Shown here piece after piece: positions 25,405 through 33,717 of a stretch of DNA of 64,000 nucleotides. Source of the stretch: PFJX01 sp040751755 (GTDB lineage Bacteria; Pseudomonadota; Gammaproteobacteria; Burkholderiales; Thiobacillaceae); contig JBFMHC010000040.1 of the NCBI GenBank assembly GCA_040751755.1, positions 1-64,000 on the forward strand. Reading direction: 5' to 3'. The position numbers and the translations under genes are program-made. The stretch's first letter is position 1. Each line of letters starts with the position of its first letter. The notes beneath the pieces are model-generated. The model searched no databases. It was given only the letters and a program-made list of their open reading frames with translations, and had not been told where the DNA came from.

Positions 25405-27348
25405 TCAGGCCGCCTTCACCGCGAGCACCGCGCTGCTGGCGCCGCCGATCACGCGTTCGGCGATGCTGCCCACCAGCACCCGCTGCAGGCCGGTGCGCCC
25501 GTGCGTGCCGACCACGATCAGGTCTGCGCCGCGCTGGCGCGCCTGTTCGAGGATCACGTCCTCGGCACGCACGCCGTCCTGCACCAGGGTCTCGATCTCG
25601 ATCCCCTCGGCGTGCAGCCCGTCCTTCACCCGCTGCACCGCCAGTCCCGCCTCCTGCCGGCGTTTCTGGCTGTGGCTCTCCATCACCGCGGAGAGCACGG
25701 CGAGCGGCAGGCCGCTGGCCTTCGCCAGCTTGCCGGCGGTGAGCGCCGCGGCGTCGCCGTAGCGCGAGCCGTCGGTCGCCACGAGGATGCCATGCGAGCA
25801 CACCTGCGCATCCTTCGGCACCACCATGACGTTGCAGGGGGCGTGCCCGAGCACGCGCATGGTGGCGTCGCCCACCATCATCATGGCCAGCCCGCGGCGA
25901 CCGCGCCTGCCCATGACGATGACGTCGGCGCGGCACGCCTCGGCGGCCTCGACGATGCCCTTGTAGGGGTCGGCCGCCTGCCGCACCACGACCTCGCTGT
26001 CGATCCCCTCCGCCTGCCGGGCCGCGCGTTCGACATTGCGCCGCGCCTGTTCCGTCGCCTCGCGTTCCAGCTCCGGCGCGGAACTGCCATACATCGGGTT
26101 GTACACGGCGACGCCGAGGATGCTCAGCCGCGCGCCGTGGCGCCTCGCCAGCGACACCGCCACGCGCTCCGCGCCGGTGCTGAATTCGGAACCGTCGGTG
26201 GCCAGCAGGATGCGCTCGAAGCGCGCCATCGGGTCGAGGTTGACCGCCGCCACCGCTGCCGCTGCCTCCGCCTGCGCCTCGGCCGCCGCGCGTTCCCGTT
26301 CCAGCTCGACCTTGCGGTGCTCCGCGATCCCCTTGGTGAGCGCCGTCAGCACGGTCACCGCGCCGAGGATCAGCGCCACCGCCAGTACGCTGTCGCCCAG
26401 CGTCTTCAGGGTCGAGACGTTCTCCGGCGCGATGGGGGCGATCATGCCGAGATCCGAGAGATAGCCCGGCACATAGAAGAACCGCGAGAACAACACGGTC
26501 AACATGATGGTGGCCATCACCAGCTTGACCTGGTAGTCCTTCACGTAGGTGGTGCCGATGGCGCCGAGCTGGATGCCGAACAGCGAGCCGAGCAGGATCA
26601 GCATGGACAGGCGCACGTCCACCATGCCGTCGAGGGCGTACATGAAGGTGCCGCCCAGGCCCATGATGAAGGCCACCACCAGCTCCGTGGCGGTCGCCAT
26701 GATGGCCGGCATGCCGAGCACGTAGATCATCGCCGGCACGCCGATGAAGCCGCCCACGGCGATGGTGGCGGCGAGCATGCCGGTGGCGAAGGCGAGCGGG
26801 ATGATGAACAGCACCGAGATGCGCTTTTTCAGGCTCTGGAAATACACCATGGTGCCCGGGATGTTCACCGACTGGACCCAGGCGGCAATGGGCGTCAGCT
26901 TCTCCTCCTCGTCATGCCCCAGGGCCTTGAGGCGACGGTAGTCGCGCCACATGTAGGAACCGACCACCAGCAGGACGACGATGAAGATCACCGACACGTA
27001 GAGGTCGGTGCCGGTGTGGCCGAAGACCTCCTTGACCTCGAGCATGACGTGCTTGCCGGCCATGATGCCGATCTCGGCGAACACCCCCATGATGACGCCC
27101 AGCTTGACGTCGACCTGGCCGTAGCGGTTGCGCTTGACCGCGCCGACCATGGCCTTGGGGAACTTGTGGCAGATGTTGGAGGCCACCGCCACCATGGCGG
27201 GCGCACCCAGCGACATCATCGCAGGGGTCAGCACGAAGGCGCCGCCCGAGCCGATGAAGCCGGAGACCATGCCGGCGACGAAGCCGATCAGCACCAGGAG
27301 AAAGACCGTCGCGGCATTCAGGTCCATGAACTGCACGGATTCCATCAT
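25405..27348 (-). CDS. TauE/SafE permease fused to tandem USP domains
   Basis: 647 aa. Residues 1-340 are a TauE/SafE permease (GMVSGFIGSGGAFVLTPAMM; ATIAVGGFIGVPAMIYVLG). A charged Ala/Glu linker (~345-370) follows, then two USP domains (~375-510 and ~515-645). USP2 has the full nucleotide motif GTHGRTGLQRVLVGS; USP1 has GRRGRRGLAMMMVGD. This is one-gene fusion of the permease and USP encoded separately at 23456-25397, in convergent orientation with only 7 nt between stops. Fused nucleotide-binding domains imply gating or energy-status sensing, which is inference. Confidence 0.92.
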   Translation of the reverse strand: MMESVQFMDLNAATVFLLVLIGFVAGMVSGFIGSGGAFVLTPAMMSLGAPAMVAVASNICHKFPKAMVGAVKRNRYGQVDVKLGVIMGVFAEIGIMAGKHVMLEVKEVFGHTGTDLYVSVIFIVVLLVVGSYMWRDYRRLKALGHDEEEKLTPIAAWVQSVNIPGTMVYFQSLKKRISVLFIIPLAFATGMLAATIAVGGFIGVPAMIYVLGMPAIMATATELVVAFIMGLGGTFMYALDGMVDVRLSMLILLGSLFGIQLGAIGTTYVKDYQVKLVMATIMLTVLFSRFFYVPGYLSDLGMIAPIAPENVSTLKTLGDSVLAVALILGAVTVLTALTKGIAEHRKVELERERAAAEAQAEAAAAVAAVNLDPMARFERILLATDGSEFSTGAERVAVSLARRHGARLSILGVAVYNPMYGSSAPELEREATEQARRNVERAARQAEGIDSEVVVRQAADPYKGIVEAAEACRADVIVMGRRGRRGLAMMMVGDATMRVLGHAPCNVMVVPKDAQVCSHGILVATDGSRYGDAAALTAGKLAKASGLPLAVLSAVMESHSQKRRQEAGLAVQRVKDGLHAEGIEIETLVQDGVRAEDVILEQARQRGADLIVVGTHGRTGLQRVLVGSIAERVIGGASSAVLAVKAA

Positions 27349-27364
27349 CGTTCTCCGTCGAGGC

Positions 27365-27698
27365 TCAGTGCTTGCTGGCGGCCTTCAGGCCCATGCTGTC
27401 CCAGAACAGGCCGGTGAATGCGCCATGCGCGTAGGAGATCGCGAAGGCCACCAGGATCGGCAGCAGGGCCCGCGCCCAGTGCCCTTCGCTATAGCTGCCC
27501 CCCCTGCGCCGCGCAGGCCTCGGGGGTGGGATGGTGCAGATAGGTCAGCCGGCCGGCCTGCTCGACCACGCAGGCATCCGGCGTGGTGTGGGCGAGGTGC
27601 AGGAGCTCGCTGGAATAGAAGAAGAGCAAGGCATACAGCACGCCCGTCACGAAGCCCCATGCCAGGGTCTTGCCCCAATGCGCCTTGTGAAGATCCAT
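27365..27698 (-). pseudogene. Frameshifted paralogue of the small TauE-partner membrane protein
   Basis: From the ATG at 27698 (GGGAG upstream) the protein reads MDLHKAHWGKTLAWG... to PEACAAQGG, then hits a stop at 27489. Removing one base from the run of seven C (27498-27504) restores the frame: SYSEGHWARALLPILV, then YAHGAFTGLFWDSMGLKA, ending at 27365. The repaired product (~110 aa) matches the 109-aa protein at 23117-23446 including both cysteines. It is either a real mutation, slippery-tract phase variation, or a sequencing error in the homopolymer. It lies 16 nt upstream of the TauE-USP fusion. Confidence 0.85.
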
Positions 27699-27833
27699 CC
27701 CGAACTCCCGCAGCACCCCCGGCGAAAGCCATATGGGGGAGAGGGGTTCAGGCTAACAGGGACGGCGTATAGGCCGGGTTGCCAGACGGTGAAGCGCGCG
27801 TGAAGCCGGCACCAGCGAGCGAACGAAGGGGCG

Positions 27834-28394
27834 TCAGAACTCGTTGCGGATGCGCTTGTAGCCCTTGACCAGCTCGTGGTTGGCCTGTGCCACGCTCTCC
27901 GAGAAGCTCGCCTGGTCGGCACTCACCGGCTTGATGCGCGCCAGTTCCTCGTCCGAGTGGATGTTGGTGGTGGACGGGATATGGAAGCCGGGCGGCACGC
28001 GGCAGCCTTCCACCACGGAGTTGTGGCGCACCACCGAGCCCTCGCCGATGGTGCAGTTGAAGAGCACGGAATTGAAGCCGATGAACACGTTGTCGCCCAC
28101 GTCGCAGGGGCCGTGGACGATGGAGCGGTGGGCGATCGAGGTGTAGCGGCCGACGTTCACGCGCCCCCCCGCCTTGGAGTGGATCACCACGCCGTCCTGG
28201 ATGTTGGAGTGGCTGCCGATCACGATCGGCTCCATTTCGCCCTCGGCGTTCAGCTCGTCGGCACGGATCACCGCGTACGGGCCGATGAAGACGTTCTCGC
28301 CGACGATCACCTTGCCGCAGATGATGGCGGTGGGATCGACGAAGGCGGTTTCATGCACGACGGGGACGTCGCCATGCGGATTACGACGAATCAT
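27834..28394 (-). CDS. Gamma-class carbonic anhydrase-like hexapeptide-repeat protein
   Basis: A 186-aa left-handed beta-helix protein with hexapeptide repeats. The three zinc histidines of gamma-carbonic anhydrases are present: His72 (DGVVIHS), His89 (SIAHRS) and His94 (SIVHGP). Arg in AVIRAD and Gln in NIQDG are also conserved. It lacks the acidic loop of methanogen Cam, so it is CamH-like. It would hydrate CO2 to bicarbonate in a homotrimer. The start MIRRNPHGD is preferred over an upstream codon. The neighbourhood (SulP permeases, autotrophy genes) fits inorganic-carbon handling; acyltransferase-like relatives are the alternative. Confidence 0.82.
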   Translation of the reverse strand: MIRRNPHGDVPVVHETAFVDPTAIICGKVIVGENVFIGPYAVIRADELNAEGEMEPIVIGSHSNIQDGVVIHSKAGGRVNVGRYTSIAHRSIVHGPCDVGDNVFIGFNSVLFNCTIGEGSVVRHNSVVEGCRVPPGFHIPSTTNIHSDEELARIKPVSADQASFSESVAQANHELVKGYKRIRNEF

Positions 28395-28483
28395 GCTGCT
28401 TTCAATCCCTGGAACGTTGTACAGGCGTAATAATATTTCCAAATCCGCCGCCCATCCCGCCCAACGATTCCCACACCCTCCCC

Positions 28484-29161
28484 ATGCGCCTGCTCATCAT
28501 CGAGGACAACCCGGACATCGCCGCCAATCTCGCCGACTACCTGAAGGCCCGCGACCACGTCGTCGACCTCGCGGGCGACGGGCTTTGGGGCCTGCACTTC
28601 GCGCTGAACAACGAATACGACGCCATCGTCCTCGACCTCATGCTGCCCGGCATGGACGGCCTGGCACTGTGCCGCAAGCTGCGTGGCGAGGGGCGGGAGA
28701 CGCCGGTGCTCATGCTCACCGCGCGCGACTCCCTGGACGACAAGATCCTCGGCCTGGAAGCGGGCGCCGACGACTACGTGCTCAAGCCCTTCGCCCTGCG
28801 CGAGGTGGAGGCGCGGCTGCGCACCATCGCGCGCCGCGCCCTCAGCCACGGCCACACGCAGAAGCTCGGCGTCGGCGACCTCAGCTACGACCTGGCCACC
28901 TACCAGGTCAGCCGCGGCGGGCGCCAGATCACCCTGCCGCCCATTCCCCTGCGGCTGCTGGAACAGCTGATGCGCGCCTCGCCGCGCGTGGTCTCGCGCG
29001 CGGAACTGGAGGCGGCGGTGTGGGGCGACACGCCGCCCGACAGCGACGCCCTCAAGGCGCACCTGCACGTCCTGCGCGGCGCCATCGACAAGCCGTTCGA
29101 GACCCCGCTGCTGCACACCATCCGCGGCATCGGCTACCAGCTCATGGCGCCCCATGCCTAG
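28484..29161 (+). CDS. OmpR/PhoB-family response regulator
   Basis: A 225-aa response regulator. Receiver: IIEDNPDI acidic pair, phospho-acceptor Asp51 in VLDLMLPGMDG, and the VLKPF lysine. The C-terminal winged helix runs from ~130 to the end, with the transactivation/recognition region ESDALKAHLHVLRGAID-like (SDALKAHLHVLRGAI) and TIRGIGYQL. It overlaps the kinase gene by 8 nt. It diverges from the carbonic anhydrase gene and lies upstream of the SulP-USP gene, so these are plausible targets. Confidence 0.94.
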   Translation: MRLLIIEDNPDIAANLADYLKARDHVVDLAGDGLWGLHFALNNEYDAIVLDLMLPGMDGLALCRKLRGEGRETPVLMLTARDSLDDKILGLEAGADDYVLKPFALREVEARLRTIARRALSHGHTQKLGVGDLSYDLATYQVSRGGRQITLPPIPLRLLEQLMRASPRVVSRAELEAAVWGDTPPDSDALKAHLHVLRGAIDKPFETPLLHTIRGIGYQLMAPHA

Positions 29162-30455
29162 AGCGCGCACGCGCCTGCGGCTGCGCGTCGCCCTCAACTT
29201 CGCCTGGTTCGGCGCCCTCATCAGCATCGCCCTGGCGGCCTGGCTGCACTACTCCACGCACGACCTCGGCCTGCGCCTCATCGACGAGACCCTGCGCGCC
29301 GAGATGCAGGACTTCGAGGCGCGGCGCACACGCAATCCGCACTCCCTGCCGCCCTCGACACTCACCCTGGTGGGCTACGTCTTCCCGCCAGATGCCCCGG
29401 CCGACACCGATGGCCTGCGCGCGCTCGCCCCGGGACGCCACGAGGTCCTGCTGCGCGGCACCCCCTACGCGGTGCTGGTGGCGGACCACGCCGGGGAGCG
29501 CTTCGTGCTCATGTTCAACCTCGATCTGCAGCGTCGGCGCGAACAGCAGTCCCTGGCCTACCTGGCGGGCGGCGTGGCGGCCATGACCCTGCTCTCGGCG
29601 CTGCTCGGCTTCTGGCTCGCGCGGCGCGTCCTGGCCCCGCTCACCGCCCTGGCGGCGCGGGTCTCGGGCAATGACCCCGACATGCCGCACGCCCCGGGCC
29701 AGTCGGGGTTCCAGGGCGACGAGATCGACGAACTGACCGCCAGTTTCGACCGCTACGTGTCGCGCCTGCACGCCTTCGTCGAACGCGAGCGGCTGTTCAC
29801 CGCCGACGTCAGCCACGAACTGCGCACCCCCCTGGCGGTGATCCAGGGCGCGCTGGAGGTGATCGAGGACGACCCCGGCCTCACCCCCATGCAGCGCGAC
29901 CGGATCGCGCGCATCGCGCGCGCCTGTCACGAGATGGCGGAGCTCACGCGCGCGCTCCTGCATCTGGCGCGCGAGGAAAACGACGCCGGCCAGGACACGC
30001 CGCCCTGCGCCATGGCCGAGGTGGTGAGCGAGGTGGTGGAAAAGCACCGCCACCTGACGCAGGGGCGCGACGTGTCGATCTACCTCGAACTGATCGATGC
30101 GCCCAGCCTGCCGGTGGAGCGCACCCTGGCCACCGTGGTCGTCGGCAACCTGGTGCGCAACGCCATCGCCCACACCGACGCCGGACGCGTGACCCTGCGC
30201 CTGGAAAATGAGCGCCTGGTGGTCAGCGACACCGGCCGCGGCATCGGCGCGGCCGAGCTCGGCAAGATCTTCAGCCGCTACTACCGCGGCCAGGACTCCA
30301 GTGGCAGCGGCATCGGCCTGTCGCTGGTGAAGCGCATCTGCGACCTCTACGGCTGGCGCATCAGCATGACCAGCGCCCCCGGCGAGGGCACGAGCGCGGA
30401 GCTGCGTTTCCCGGCCCCGACACCCGTCGAACCCACCGGCCAGGCGCCCTCTTAA
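29154..30455 (+). CDS. Sensor histidine kinase
   Basis: 433 aa. Helix 1 ~15-32, a ~100-residue periplasmic region, helix 2 ~135-155, HAMP-like linker, then DHp and ATPase domains. H-box DVSHELRTPLAVI (His221), N-box NLVRNAIAHT, G1 VSDTGRGIG, and G2 GSGIGLSLVKRI are intact. The periplasmic domain has no motif I recognise, so the signal is unknown. It forms a coupled pair with the preceding regulator. Confidence 0.93.
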   Translation: MPRARTRLRLRVALNFAWFGALISIALAAWLHYSTHDLGLRLIDETLRAEMQDFEARRTRNPHSLPPSTLTLVGYVFPPDAPADTDGLRALAPGRHEVLLRGTPYAVLVADHAGERFVLMFNLDLQRRREQQSLAYLAGGVAAMTLLSALLGFWLARRVLAPLTALAARVSGNDPDMPHAPGQSGFQGDEIDELTASFDRYVSRLHAFVERERLFTADVSHELRTPLAVIQGALEVIEDDPGLTPMQRDRIARIARACHEMAELTRALLHLAREENDAGQDTPPCAMAEVVSEVVEKHRHLTQGRDVSIYLELIDAPSLPVERTLATVVVGNLVRNAIAHTDAGRVTLRLENERLVVSDTGRGIGAAELGKIFSRYYRGQDSSGSGIGLSLVKRICDLYGWRISMTSAPGEGTSAELRFPAPTPVEPTGQAPS

Positions 30456-30485
30456 CCATTTCTTTACCTTCGCCAAACCTTCGCC
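30456..30485 (+). promoter_or_regulatory. 11-bp-spaced direct repeats upstream of SulP-USP gene
   Basis: CCTTCGCC occurs at 30467-30474 and 30478-30485, exactly 11 bp apart. A weaker copy, CCATTTCT, lies one further 11-bp step upstream (30456). Direct repeats with one-helical-turn spacing are the usual binding pattern of OmpR/PhoB regulators, and such a regulator is encoded just upstream. The repeats lie 75-105 bp before the SulP-USP start. Site assignment is inference. Confidence 0.45.
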
Positions 30486-30559
30486 GCACAGCGGCTGGGT
30501 TATGGTTACGAGTTGACCTATTCGATCACTCCGCCCCACGCGGGCAACGCCACGACACC

Positions 30560-33145
30560 ATGAGCACCGCAAAACACCCCATGCCGGCCTGGCTGCGCAC
30601 CTTCACCCCGTTCCTGAGCTGGTGGCCCCTGGTCAACCGCGCCACCCTGAAGGACGACGCCATGGCCGGCCTCACCGGCGCCATGATCGTCCTGCCGCAG
30701 GGCGTGGCCTTCGCCACCATCGCCGGCCTGCCGCCGCAATACGGTCTCTACGCGGCGATGATGCCTGCGGTCGTCGGCGCGCTGTTCGGTTCCAGCTGGC
30801 ACCTCGTCTCCGGCCCCACCACGGCGATCTCGATCGCCCTCTTCGCCGCCCTGCAGCCGCTCGCCGAGCCCGGGAGCCCGCAATTCATCAGCATGGCCCT
30901 GACCCTGACCTTCCTGGTCGGCCTCTACCAGCTGATCCTCGGCCTGGCGCGCATGGGCACCCTGGTGAACTTCATCTCGCACACCGTGGTGATCGGCTTC
31001 ACCGCCGGCGCGGCGATGCTGATCGCCGCGAGCCAGCTGAAGAACTTCTTCGGCATCCCCATCCCGCGCGGCACGCCGTTCTTCCAGATCATCGAACAGT
31101 TCTTCCAGCAATTCGCCCACATCAACCCCTGGGTCACCGCCGTCGGCGCGGTCACCCTGGCCTCCGGCCTGCTGGCGAAGAAGTTCACGCCCAAATTCCC
31201 CTACATGATCGTCGCCATGGTGGTCGGCAGCGTCGTCGCCGCCCTCATCAACGCCGAGTTCGGCGGCGAGGCGGCGACCGGCATCAAGACCGTGGGCGCC
31301 CTGCCTGCCGGCCTGCCGCCCCTGTCCCTGCCCGACTTCTCCTTCAAGGCCCTGCATGACGCCGCCATGCCGGCGCTGATCATCACCCTGCTGGCGCTCA
31401 CCGAGGCGGTCTCCATCTCGCGCGCCATCGCCACCCGTTCAGAACAGCGCATCGACGGCAACCAGGAGTTCGTCGGCCAGGGCCTCTCCAACCTGGTGGG
31501 CAGCTTCTTCTCCGCCTATGCCTCCAGCGGCTCCTTCAACCGCAGCGGCGTCAACTACGAGGCGGGGGCGCGCACCCCCCTGGCGACCATCTTCGCCTCG
31601 GTGTTCCTGGTGATCATCCTGCTGCTGGTGGCGCCGCTCGCCGCCTACCTGCCGACCGCCGCCATGGCCGGCATCCTGTTCCTGGTGGCCTGGGGCCTGA
31701 TCGACTTCCACCACATCAAGTCGATCTGGCAGACCAGCAAGCCGGAGGCGGCCATCCTCTGGGCCACCCTGATCGGTACCCTGATCAACCTCGAGGAGGG
31801 CATCTTCCTCGGCGTCACCCTGTCCCTGATCATGTTCCTCTACCGCACCTCGCGCCCCGAGATCGAGCCCGTCGTGCCGGTGGGCGAAGCGGGCAACATC
31901 CGCTTCGAGAACGCCAAGGGCCGCCCCGAGTGCCCGCAGATCCGCTTCGCGCGCGTGCACGGCTCGCTCTACTTCGGCGCCGTCGACCACATCCAGCGCG
32001 CCCTGCAGCAGATCGACGAGGACAACCCCGTGCAGAAGACGGTGGTGATCGCCGCCCCCGCGGTCAACTTCGTCGACGTCGCCGGCGCCGAGATGCTGGC
32101 GCAGGAGGCGCGCCGGCGCCGGCGTCTGGGCGGCGGCCTGTACTTCTGGCGCCTTTCCGACAAGGTGCAGCACTTCCTGCGCCAGGGCGAGTACCTGAAG
32201 GACATCGGCGAGGGCGGCTTCTTCCCCGTGAAGTCCAACATCACCTCGGCGCTGTACTGGACCCTGGACCCCGACGTGTGCCGCGGCTGCAAGACGCGCA
32301 TCTTCGAGGAGTGCCACGGCGACCGCCTGCCGGACGGCCTGCACCGCCTGCACCTGATGTTCGCAACCGACGGCAGCGAGTACAGCCAGGCCCCGCGCGA
32401 CGTCGCGCTCGGCCTGGCGAAGCGCCTGTCGGTCTCGCTGGAGGTGATGAGCATGGCCAGACACGGCCAGGAGGCGGAAGCGCAGGCGCGCATCCAGGCG
32501 GTCGAGTCGGCCTGCGCAGAGCAGGCGGTGCAATGCACCCCGGTCGTGCGCATCGGCACGGACCCGGTCGCCGAGGTGGTCGCCGCGGCGAACGCCAGCG
32601 ACAGCCAGATCCTGGTGATCGGCCGCCGCCCGCCGCAGGGCATGGCCGACCGCATGCTCGGCGTGCACGCGGCGAAGATCATCACCGAGGTCGACTGCCA
32701 CGTCCTGGTGGCGCCGCCCGGCAGCCGGTTCCAGGGCCAGCGCATCATGGTCAGCTTCGACGCCAAGCCCGGCGCCTACGACGCCATGAAGATCGCCACG
32801 ACCCTCGCCCAGGTCCTGGGCCTGCCCATCACCCTGGTGACGGTGGCGAAGGAAGGCCAGCACGACGTAGAGGAACTGAGGGCCGCCCAGGACGACGCGG
32901 CGCGCCTCGCCCGCATCGAGGGCATCGAGGTGGAGACGCGCCTGGCCGAGGGCCCGACCGCGGCCACCCTGCTGGCGCAGGCGAAGGAACTGGATGCCGC
33001 GCTGGTGGTGGTCGGCATGCGCGAGCGCGGCCTCACGCGCGTCCTCGCCAGCCGCGTCGTCGAACCGCTGCTCGGCCAGTCCGAGCGGCCGGTGCTGATC
33101 GCCAAGCCCTATCGCGGCGCGCGCCTGAGCGAGGAAAGGGCCTGA
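30560..33145 (+). CDS. SulP anion permease-STAS fused to tandem USP-like domains
   Basis: 861 aa. SulP membrane domain ~25-430 (IVLPQGVAFATIAGLPPQYGLY-type signature, SSGSFNRSGVN), STAS ~455-565, a Cys cluster Cys574/Cys577/Cys585 (VCRGCKTRIFEEC) also seen in other SulP proteins, then two USP-like domains (~598-705 and ~715-850). Domain 1 begins MFATDGSEYSQ. The nucleotide loops are degraded (GRRPPQGMADRMLG; GMRERGLTRVLAS), so ATP may not bind here, unlike the TauE-fused USPs. Substrate could be bicarbonate or sulfate. It lies downstream of a two-component pair and heads a group with a lone USP and a permease. Confidence 0.9.
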   Translation: MSTAKHPMPAWLRTFTPFLSWWPLVNRATLKDDAMAGLTGAMIVLPQGVAFATIAGLPPQYGLYAAMMPAVVGALFGSSWHLVSGPTTAISIALFAALQPLAEPGSPQFISMALTLTFLVGLYQLILGLARMGTLVNFISHTVVIGFTAGAAMLIAASQLKNFFGIPIPRGTPFFQIIEQFFQQFAHINPWVTAVGAVTLASGLLAKKFTPKFPYMIVAMVVGSVVAALINAEFGGEAATGIKTVGALPAGLPPLSLPDFSFKALHDAAMPALIITLLALTEAVSISRAIATRSEQRIDGNQEFVGQGLSNLVGSFFSAYASSGSFNRSGVNYEAGARTPLATIFASVFLVIILLLVAPLAAYLPTAAMAGILFLVAWGLIDFHHIKSIWQTSKPEAAILWATLIGTLINLEEGIFLGVTLSLIMFLYRTSRPEIEPVVPVGEAGNIRFENAKGRPECPQIRFARVHGSLYFGAVDHIQRALQQIDEDNPVQKTVVIAAPAVNFVDVAGAEMLAQEARRRRRLGGGLYFWRLSDKVQHFLRQGEYLKDIGEGGFFPVKSNITSALYWTLDPDVCRGCKTRIFEECHGDRLPDGLHRLHLMFATDGSEYSQAPRDVALGLAKRLSVSLEVMSMARHGQEAEAQARIQAVESACAEQAVQCTPVVRIGTDPVAEVVAAANASDSQILVIGRRPPQGMADRMLGVHAAKIITEVDCHVLVAPPGSRFQGQRIMVSFDAKPGAYDAMKIATTLAQVLGLPITLVTVAKEGQHDVEELRAAQDDAARLARIEGIEVETRLAEGPTAATLLAQAKELDAALVVVGMRERGLTRVLASRVVEPLLGQSERPVLIAKPYRGARLSEERA

Positions 33146-33172
33146 CCGGCCTGCCGACGCGGGATCGGCACT

Positions 33173-33194
33173 AAACGGACCCCCTTGTCCGTTT
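33173..33194 (+). terminator. Hairpin after the SulP-USP gene
   Basis: AAACGGAC-CCCCTT-GTCCGTTT, a perfect 8-bp stem with a 6-nt loop, 28 nt after the SulP-USP stop. The downstream run is only TTTG, so termination would be weak. A second dyad, CATGTC-N10-GACATG, follows at 33207-33228 and could be an operator for the USP gene. Confidence 0.45.
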
Positions 33195-33272
33195 GTAATG
33201 CCCTATCATGTCCCGCGTTGATGACATGACAGGGCCGGGGCGGGCGTCCCCCCATGCCCGCGAGGAACCCCC

Positions 33273-33701
33273 ATGCCTTACAAGATCCTGCTTCCCGTCG
33301 ACGGCCCCCGCAGCTCGGCGAACGCCGCGCGCCACGTCGCCGGCCTCGCCGTCCTGATCAAGGACCTGGAGGTGCATCTGGTCAACGTCCAGCCCCTGGG
33401 CGACGACTGGATGACCCGCCGCACCCTCAAGGCGGAGGAGCTCGACCGCCTGGAGCGCGAATGGGCGGAAACCGCCCTCGCCCCCGCGCGGGAGACCCTC
33501 GCCGCCGCCGGCATCGCCTGCCGCGAACATTTCACCCAGGGCGAGGTGGCGCAGAGCATCGCCCGCCTCGCCGGCGAGCTGGGCTGCGACCAGATCGTCA
33601 TGGGCACGCGCGGGCTCGGCTCGCTGGGCGACCTGCTCATGGGCTCGGTGGCCACCAAGGTGCTGCACCTGGCCGGCCTCCCCGTCACGCTCGTCAAGTA
33701 A
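33273..33701 (+). CDS. Single-domain universal stress protein
   Basis: A 142-aa UspA-family protein with a complete ATP-binding motif GTRGLGSLGDLLMGS and a terminal LPVTLVK strand. It starts KILLPVDGPRSS, typical of the family. It is 127 nt after the SulP-USP gene and 16 nt before an ion permease, so it is another USP next to a transporter. It may act in trans where the fused USPs have lost their nucleotide site. Confidence 0.9.
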   Translation: MPYKILLPVDGPRSSANAARHVAGLAVLIKDLEVHLVNVQPLGDDWMTRRTLKAEELDRLEREWAETALAPARETLAAAGIACREHFTQGEVAQSIARLAGELGCDQIVMGTRGLGSLGDLLMGSVATKVLHLAGLPVTLVK

Positions 33702-33717
33702 GCGGGAGAGACTCGAC

